Assembly: GCA_036568605.1 (NCBI GenBank)
Contig: DATCSE010000309.1
Location: 1 to 12,430, forward strand
Direction of reading: 5' to 3'
Origin: DATCSE01 sp036568605
GTDB lineage: Bacteria; Pseudomonadota; Gammaproteobacteria; Burkholderiales; Burkholderiaceae_C
Length of the DNA: 12,430 nt
Numbering within the stretch: position 1 is the first letter of the stretch; every line of letters begins with the position of its first letter. The translations under genes and the position numbers were made by a program. Of the stretch, positions 6,904 to 12,430 are shown piece after piece. The notes beneath the pieces were generated by a model. The model was not told the DNA's origin. It made no database searches and was given only the letters and a program-made list of their open reading frames with translations.

Positions 6904-7818
6904 ATGCCGGCCGCGCCGCCTGCGGTCGCTCCCCCGTCGCCGCTGGACGCGCTGACGCCGGTGTTGCGGCGTCAGCTGCACCGGCACTGCGCGCGCATGA
7001 CGGGCTCGTTCTTCGACGGCGAGGACGTGTTGCAGGATGCCTTGCTGAAGGCGCACGAAGCGGCCACGGCGCTGTCGGCCCCGATCGCCAATCCGGGCGG
7101 CTGGCTGTTCCGCATCGCGCACCATGCGGCGCTCGACCGGCTCCGGCAGCGCCGACGCGATCCGGTGACGTTCGATGCCGACACCGACGTCGGGGCCGAC
7201 GCAGGCGAGCCCGCCTCAGCGGCCGAAGTCTCCGACGCGGAGCGGCGCTGGGCCGTCCACGCGAGCCTGCGGACCTTCGTGCAGCTGCCGCCGCTGCAGC
7301 GCGGCACGGTGATCCTCGCCGACGTGCTGGGCTACTCGCTCGAGGAAGTGGCCGAGATCATCGACCGCTCGCTCACGGCAACGAAGAGCGCACTGTTCCG
7401 CGGGCGCCGGCGATTGGAAGCGCTCGCGGCACAGCCCGCGCAAGCGGCCGAGCCTGCGCCGCTCGAGACGGAGCATGTCGCGCTGGTCAAGGCCTACGCC
7501 GAGCTGTTCAACGGGCGCCACTTCGATGCGCTGCGCGACCTGCTCGCGCAGGACATCCGCGTCGAGCTGGTCGGCGCCGCCGTGCTCGAGGGGCGCGAGC
7601 TCGTGACGTCGCGGTACTTCGGCAACTACAGCGCGACGGCGGGCTGGCAGGCGCAGGCCGTGCGCGTCGACGGCGAGCCGGCGCTGGTCGTGCGGCAGGC
7701 CGGGAGGCCGTCGTATTTCATTGCGTTCGGTCCTTCGTCAGCCGGGGTGCTGCATAAGCTGCGCGACTTCCGCCATGCGGGCTACGACGTCGAAGGTGCC
7801 GACGTGCAGAGCCTGTGA
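6904..7818 (+). CDS. ECF-type sigma-70 family factor with C-terminal SnoaL-like domain
   Basis: A 304-residue RNA polymerase sigma factor of the extracytoplasmic-function group. Region 2 spans about 15-85 (DGEDVLQDALLKAHEA, then GGWLFRIAHHAALDRLRQRRR, for core and -10 recognition). An acidic linker follows at about 90-112. Region 4 spans about 115-172 (LPPLQRGTVILADVLGYSLEEVA and the recognition helix ending in SALFRGRRRL). Residues about 188-300 form a SnoaL/NTF2-like domain (ALVKAYAELFNGRHFDALRDL at its start), as in the ECF41/SigJ-like groups, where this extension modulates activity in place of a separate anti-sigma factor. I do not see the NPDKL or DGGGR motifs typical of ECF41, so the exact ECF group is open. 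No anti-sigma gene is adjacent. GAGG (6896-6899) is 4 nt before the ATG, slightly short, and overlaps the end of the small upstream gene. Confidence 0.9.
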   Translation: MPAAPPAVAPPSPLDALTPVLRRQLHRHCARMTGSFFDGEDVLQDALLKAHEAATALSAPIANPGGWLFRIAHHAALDRLRQRRRDPVTFDADTDVGADAGEPASAAEVSDAERRWAVHASLRTFVQLPPLQRGTVILADVLGYSLEEVAEIIDRSLTATKSALFRGRRRLEALAAQPAQAAEPAPLETEHVALVKAYAELFNGRHFDALRDLLAQDIRVELVGAAVLEGRELVTSRYFGNYSATAGWQAQAVRVDGEPALVVRQAGRPSYFIAFGPSSAGVLHKLRDFRHAGYDVEGADVQSL

Positions 7819-7822
7819 CCGT

Positions 7823-9409
7823 TTATGGCGACATCGACAGGCTAGTCTTCGGCCAGCTTGGCGTCGCGTGGTCGCCAGCCGCGAAGGCAGTCGCGCCGGC
7901 ACGCCACGCGTCACGCCACGTCGGCAACGTGGCCTCCGGCGATGGCCCCAGTCCGCGCACCACGCAGCCGCCCCCCGCACCGGTGGCCGCCGCATCGCGC
8001 AGCTGCTCGGGCGTGAGGATCCCGCCGATCGCGACGACCGGCGCAGGTGCCATGCGCACCCACCACGCGAGGTTGTGCAGGCCTTGCGGGTGCCATGGCA
8101 TGTCCTTGGTCGTGGTCGGCCAGACCGGCCCGCAGGCGATGTAGCTGGGCTGCAGCGCGGCGGCGCGGCACAGTTCCCACAGGCTGTGCGAGCTGATGCC
8201 CAGATGCAGGCCGGCCCGGCGCGCCGCATGCAGGCGCAAGTGCTCGTCCGCGCTGAGCGCGAGCAGATCCTCCTGGCCCAGGTGCACACCGTCGGCGCCC
8301 AGCGCCGCCGCCAACGCCCAATGGTCGTTGATGTAGAGCCGCACACCGGCGCCGCGGGCCGCGGCGATCGATGTCGCGACGGCGTCGCGCAGCGCTGTCG
8401 CATCGTTCGCCGGATCGGCCTTGATGCGCAGCTGCACGGTCGTCGCGGCGCCGGCGCGCAGCACCGCGCGCAGGCGCTCGGCGCTGTCGACGATCGCGTA
8501 GAGGCCGGGGGCTGCGGCGCTCGCGGCCGGCGCTGCCCAATCGGCGGGCGGCTGCTCGTCCATCGACAGATGCGGCAGCAGCCGCGGATCGGCGACGAAG
8601 TCCGATGCCGCGCGCACCGGTCCCGCGCCGCGGCCCAGCGCCGTGGCTCGTTCCAAGGCCCGCGTCGTCGCCATCTTCGCGAGCACCGCGGCATCGGCGC
8701 TGACGAACCCGCGCGCGATCGCGGCGGCCAGCGTGCTCGCGTACGTGCAGCCGGTGCCGTGCGTGTGCCGGGTCGCAACACGCGGCAGCGCGAGCCAGCC
8801 GCTGGCCTGCGGCGTCGCGAGCCAGTCGAGTGCCAGCGCATCGTGCGCATCGCCACCGGTGATGCAGACCGAAAGCGCCCCCAGCTCGCGCAAGGCCGCC
8901 GCCTGCGCCGGCACCGACGCCTGGCTCATCGCCGGGCCCAGCAATGCGGCCGCTTCGCGGCGGTTGGGCGTGATCACGGTCGCACGTGGCAGCAGCAGCT
9001 CGCGGTAGGCGGCGAGCAGCGCTTCGTCGGCAAACGCCGCACCGGTCGACGCGTGCAACACCGGGTCGACGACCAACGCCGGCGTGCGACGCCCCGGCGA
9101 ACCTTCGCGCAGGCGATCGATCCAGCGCGCGAGCACCTGCACGTTGTCGGCGCTGCCCAGCAGCCCGGTCTTGATCACGGCCGGCGGCAGGTCGTCGGCC
9201 AGCGCGGCGAGTTGTGCATCCAGCAGCGCGGGGTCGACCGCAGCGATGCGCGTGACCGCGACGCTGTTCTGCGCCGTGACGGCCGCGGTCACCGGGCACA
9301 GATGCACGTCGCAGGCCTCGGCGGCACGCTGGTCGGCCGACAGGCCCGCGCCGCCGCCGCTGTCGAGGCCGGCGACGCTCCAGACGATGGGCTGTTCGAG
9401 GGTGGGCAT
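7823..9409 (-). CDS. thiDE: Bifunctional HMP-P kinase / thiamin-phosphate synthase (ThiD-ThiE fusion)
   Basis: A 528-residue cytosolic fusion catalysing the last shared steps to thiamin phosphate. Residues 1 to about 270 are ThiD, which phosphorylates HMP-P to HMP-PP: the substrate loop SGGGAGLSAD (17-26), DPVL (115-118), ITPNRREAAALLG (146-158) and HGTGC (217-221, with C221). After an Ala/Pro-rich linker (about 280-300), residues about 302-510 are ThiE, which joins HMP-PP to thiazole phosphate: QLRIK (326-330), NDHW (361-364), GADGVHLGQEDL (371-382), GPVWPTTTK (427-435) and IGGI (461-464). The NDHW form is one I associate with Burkholderiales ThiE. The ThiD half lacks the usual MKGGH lysine (it reads CITGGD) and has SADQRA where E. 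coli has QADLKT. GGGAG (9416-9420, 6 nt from the ATG) is the ribosome site. It is the last gene of the operon and ends 4 nt from the converging sigma factor stop. Confidence 0.93.
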   Translation of the reverse strand: MPTLEQPIVWSVAGLDSGGGAGLSADQRAAEACDVHLCPVTAAVTAQNSVAVTRIAAVDPALLDAQLAALADDLPPAVIKTGLLGSADNVQVLARWIDRLREGSPGRRTPALVVDPVLHASTGAAFADEALLAAYRELLLPRATVITPNRREAAALLGPAMSQASVPAQAAALRELGALSVCITGGDAHDALALDWLATPQASGWLALPRVATRHTHGTGCTYASTLAAAIARGFVSADAAVLAKMATTRALERATALGRGAGPVRAASDFVADPRLLPHLSMDEQPPADWAAPAASAAAPGLYAIVDSAERLRAVLRAGAATTVQLRIKADPANDATALRDAVATSIAAARGAGVRLYINDHWALAAALGADGVHLGQEDLLALSADEHLRLHAARRAGLHLGISSHSLWELCRAAALQPSYIACGPVWPTTTKDMPWHPQGLHNLAWWVRMAPAPVVAIGGILTPEQLRDAAATGAGGGCVVRGLGPSPEATLPTWRDAWRAGATAFAAGDHATPSWPKTSLSMSP

Positions 9410-9421
9410 GTCTCGCTCCCG

Positions 9422-10207
9422 TCAATCGATCAGGAACGGCCGGCCGGTGACCGGTGTGCTCGCCACGGCCATCTGCTGCGGCGCCATCACGCCGGCCTCG
9501 TAGCCGAGGCGCCCCGCCTCGATCGCGAGGCGGAACGCCCGTGCCATCGCGACCGGGTCGCGCGCCTGCGCGACAGCCGAGTTCAGCAGCACGCCGTCGA
9601 AGCCCAGCTCCATCGCCTGCGCCGCATGCGACGGCGCGCCGATGCCGGCATCGACGATCAGCGGCACGCCGGGCAGCCGCTCGCGCAGCGTGCGCAAGGC
9701 CCACGGGTTCAGCAGGCCCTGGCCCGAGCCTATGGGCGCGGCCCACGGCATCAGCACCTGGCAGCCGGCATCGAGCAGGCGCCGGCAGCTCACCAGGTCG
9801 TCGGTGCAGTACGGGAAGACCTCGAACCCGTCGCGGATCAGCTGCGTCGCGGCCTCCAGCAGTTCCCACGGGTCGGGCTGCAGCGTGTGCTCGTCGCCGA
9901 CCACCTCGAGCTTGAGCCACGGCGTGTCGTACAGCTCGCGTGCCATGTGGCCGAGCGCGACGGCTTCGCGCGCGCTGCGGCAGCCGGCGGTGTTGGGCAG
10001 CAGCCGCGCGCCGCTGCGCCGGATGATCTCGATGAAGCCGTTGTCGCCGGCGGCCGCGAGCGTGCGCTTCAAGCCGACGGTGACCACCTGCGTGCCCGAC
10101 GCGACGATCGCGTCGCACAGCAGCTGCGGCGACGGATAGCCGGCGGTGCCGAGCAGGAAGCGGCTGGCCAATGGCGTACCGCAGACAGTCCAGGATGTCG
10201 ATGTCAT
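9422..10207 (-). CDS. thiG: Thiazole synthase ThiG
   Basis: A 261-residue TIM-barrel enzyme that builds the thiamin thiazole phosphate ring from deoxyxylulose 5-phosphate, dehydroglycine (from ThiO) and the sulfur carried by ThiS thiocarboxylate. The N-terminal SRFLLGTAGYPS, the Schiff-base lysine K99 in LKLEV (98-102), the PIGSGQGL loop (158-165) and the phosphate-binding DAGIG (186-190) are all present, and the length is normal. Its ATG is 2 nt after the thiS stop and its Shine-Dalgarno lies inside the thiS coding end, so ThiS and ThiG, which form a complex, are probably translated in step. Twelve nucleotides separate its stop from the thiDE start. Confidence 0.96.
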   Translation of the reverse strand: MTSTSWTVCGTPLASRFLLGTAGYPSPQLLCDAIVASGTQVVTVGLKRTLAAAGDNGFIEIIRRSGARLLPNTAGCRSAREAVALGHMARELYDTPWLKLEVVGDEHTLQPDPWELLEAATQLIRDGFEVFPYCTDDLVSCRRLLDAGCQVLMPWAAPIGSGQGLLNPWALRTLRERLPGVPLIVDAGIGAPSHAAQAMELGFDGVLLNSAVAQARDPVAMARAFRLAIEAGRLGYEAGVMAPQQMAVASTPVTGRPFLID

Positions 10208-10209
10208 GG

Positions 10210-10419
10210 TCAGCCTCCGACGATGGGCTTGAACACCGTGAGCACGTCACCCGGTTGCATCGGCGTCGTCGCGCGCAGCGCGCGCGGCACGAACTCGCCG
10301 TTCAGCGCGGTGGTGACGTCCGAGGGTTCGACGCCGAGCCGCAGCAGCACATCGGCAATGCGATCGCCGGGCTGCCACGGCATCTGATCGTCGTTGACGC
10401 GGATCGTGGTTTCAGACAT
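10210..10419 (-). CDS. thiS: Sulfur carrier protein ThiS
   Basis: A 69-residue ubiquitin-like protein. Its C-terminal Gly-Gly (VFKPIVGG) is adenylated by ThiF or MoeB and converted to a thiocarboxylate that donates sulfur to ThiG. The ALNGEFVPR segment and the double-glycine tail are the family hallmarks. No ThiF gene is in the window; MoeB elsewhere may serve. GGAG (10427-10430) is 7 nt before the ATG and lies inside the end of thiO. The start overlaps the thiO stop by 8 nt (ATG at 10419, thiO stop at 10412), indicating translational coupling. Confidence 0.95.
   Translation of the reverse strand: MSETTIRVNDDQMPWQPGDRIADVLLRLGVEPSDVTTALNGEFVPRALRATTPMQPGDVLTVFKPIVGG
10214..10218 (-). promoter_or_regulatory. 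thiG Shine-Dalgarno formed by the ThiS Gly-Gly codons
   Basis: On the minus strand the last two thiS codons are GGA GGC, followed by TGA. GGAGG is a perfect Shine-Dalgarno core, 6 nt before the thiG ATG at 10207. The same bases thus encode the catalytic tail of ThiS and recruit ribosomes for ThiG. Confidence 0.8.
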
Positions 10420-11488
10420 CGGCGGTCTCCGGAGTCAGTGCCGCCAGTGCGTCCTGCGCCAGCGCCGGCGCGAGCAGCCAGCCGTGCCTGAACAAGCCGT
10501 TGACGCGCAGCAAGCCCGGCGCGTGCTGTACCAGCGGGCGGTGGTCGGGCAGGGCGGGGCGCAGGTTCGCTTCCATGTGCACGATGCGGGCTTCGGCCAG
10601 CTCGGGGATCACGCTGTGCGCTGCGGCCAGCAGCTCGACCGCGCTGCGCAGGCTGACCGGCGAGCGGTCCTCGCTCTCGACTTCGCTGGCGCCGACGACG
10701 ATCAGGTCGCCCGGCCGCGGGACCAGGTAGACGCGGTGCCGCGGATGCAGCAGGCGCACCGGCCGTGCGAGCGGCACGCCGGGCGCGTGCAGCCACACGA
10801 CCTCGCCGCGCACGCCGCGCAGCGACGGCAGCGCCTCGCGCGCGCCGAGCCCGCGCGCGTCGACCGCGAGCTCGCAGCGGTGCACGGTGCCGTCGTGCAG
10901 CACGAGCCGGCCGGGCTCGACCCGCTCGACGCGCTGGCCCCAACGCCAGCGCACGGTCGGCGCCGCGGCCCACAGCGCGACCAGCATCTCGCGCGGCAAC
11001 AGCTGGCCTTCGCCGGGCAGCCGCCAGGCATGCAGCTGCGGCGCAAGCGCCGGCTCCAGCGGGCGCAGCGCGTCGCGGTCCAAGGGTTGCGGCGATGCGA
11101 TCTCCGGCAGGGTCTGCAGGCGTGCCAGCACGCGCCGCGCGGCGCCGAGGTCGCTGCCGTGCGCGACCAGCAGGCTCGCGTCGCCACGCACGAGCGGCGT
11201 CGCGGCATGCGGTGCGAGCTGCCCGGCGATCTCGCGCCACAGCGCGAGCGAACGCCAGCCCAGGCGCGCGATCTCGGGCTCGGCCTGGTCGAGCTCGGCC
11301 AGCGGGCTCAGCATGCCGGCCGCGGTGAAGCCGGCGGCATGCGGCGCGGCGGGCGTGGTGATCCGTCCGGTGGCCGGCGGCTGCGCGTCGTCCGCCGGAT
11401 CGAACACGCCGACCTCGTGCCCATCTTGCGAGAGCCGCCACGCGAGCAGCCGGCCGACGACGCCGGCCCCGGCGATCCCGACCTTCAT
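10412..11488 (-). CDS. thiO: Glycine oxidase ThiO (FAD-dependent)
   Basis: A 358-residue D-amino-acid-oxidase-family flavoprotein. In the aerobic thiamin route ThiO oxidises glycine to dehydroglycine for ThiG, consuming O2 and releasing H2O2. The FAD-binding GAGVVG (7-12), within the N-terminal strand-turn-helix that ends in an acidic residue (VGVFD), is clear. A mid-protein VDARGLGARE segment and the C-terminal VNGLFRHGWLLAPALAQ flavin-contact region match the family. The ATG at 11488 lies 5 nt after the thiC stop, with a weak AGGG about 9 nt upstream. The same frame stays open well upstream through thiC, but only the ATG 11488 start gives the Rossmann motif at the N-terminus. The 3' end overlaps thiS by 8 nt. 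ThiO suggests aerobic thiazole synthesis rather than the ThiH tyrosine lyase. Confidence 0.92.
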   Translation of the reverse strand: MKVGIAGAGVVGRLLAWRLSQDGHEVGVFDPADDAQPPATGRITTPAAPHAAGFTAAGMLSPLAELDQAEPEIARLGWRSLALWREIAGQLAPHAATPLVRGDASLLVAHGSDLGAARRVLARLQTLPEIASPQPLDRDALRPLEPALAPQLHAWRLPGEGQLLPREMLVALWAAAPTVRWRWGQRVERVEPGRLVLHDGTVHRCELAVDARGLGAREALPSLRGVRGEVVWLHAPGVPLARPVRLLHPRHRVYLVPRPGDLIVVGASEVESEDRSPVSLRSAVELLAAAHSVIPELAEARIVHMEANLRPALPDHRPLVQHAPGLLRVNGLFRHGWLLAPALAQDALAALTPETADV

Positions 11489-11493
11489 CGCGG

Positions 11494-12430
<937 letters not shown>

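Noticed and set aside
7911..10250. A 779-codon minus-strand frame over thiDE and thiG
   Set aside because: It is a frame-shifted shadow of two well-recognised enzymes, with Arg-rich composition and no domain.
7721..10387. An 888-codon open frame on the plus strand opposite thiDE and thiG
   Set aside because: Its translation is Arg/Ala/Gly-rich with no recognisable domain, it lies antisense to two clearly conserved enzymes, and it runs out of the sigma factor in another frame. It is a by-product of high GC at third codon positions.

Overview
The window is very GC-rich (roughly 70% by eye), with strong G/C third-position bias, tight gene packing and long open antisense frames. Together with the thiamin gene order thiC-thiO-thiS-thiG-thiDE and the NDHW form of the ThiE active-site motif, this suggests a betaproteobacterium of the order Burkholderiales (Rubrivivax/Leptothrix/Comamonadaceae type). 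That assignment comes from gene style and order, not from a marker gene. I see no mobile element, phage gene, tRNA, rRNA or CRISPR array, and no gene-free stretch over 300 bases.

Positions 1-7818 hold seven co-directional plus-strand genes. They are: the 3' part of an SDR/epimerase protein with a DoxX-like membrane tail; an NhaP2/CvrA-type cation/proton antiporter; an Lhr-family DEXH helicase of the 'ligase-associated DNA damage response' type; a small DUF1232 (YkvA-like) membrane protein; a classical SDR oxidoreductase; a 101-residue protein of unknown function; and an ECF sigma factor with a SnoaL-like C-terminal domain. A 96-bp nearly perfect inverted repeat fills the antiporter-helicase gap and contains the helicase ribosome binding site. 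A 15-bp palindrome lies upstream of the small protein-sigma factor pair.

Positions 7823-12430 hold a minus-strand thiamin operon, read from the right edge: thiC (5' part outside the window), thiO, thiS, thiG and a thiD-thiE fusion. ThiC makes the pyrimidine HMP-P. ThiO, ThiS and ThiG supply dehydroglycine, carried sulfur and thiazole ring formation. ThiDE phosphorylates HMP-P and joins it to the thiazole to give thiamin phosphate. Genes are 2-12 nt apart or overlap, which implies one transcript with translational coupling. The operon converges on the sigma factor gene with only 4 nt between the two stop codons.

Most of the window is ordinary. The parts most worth a second look are the palindrome-embedded helicase start, the helicase without its usual ligase/exonuclease/phosphoesterase partners, and the small protein-ECF/SnoaL pair with its upstream palindrome. 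I found no convincing evidence of an entirely new multi-gene system.
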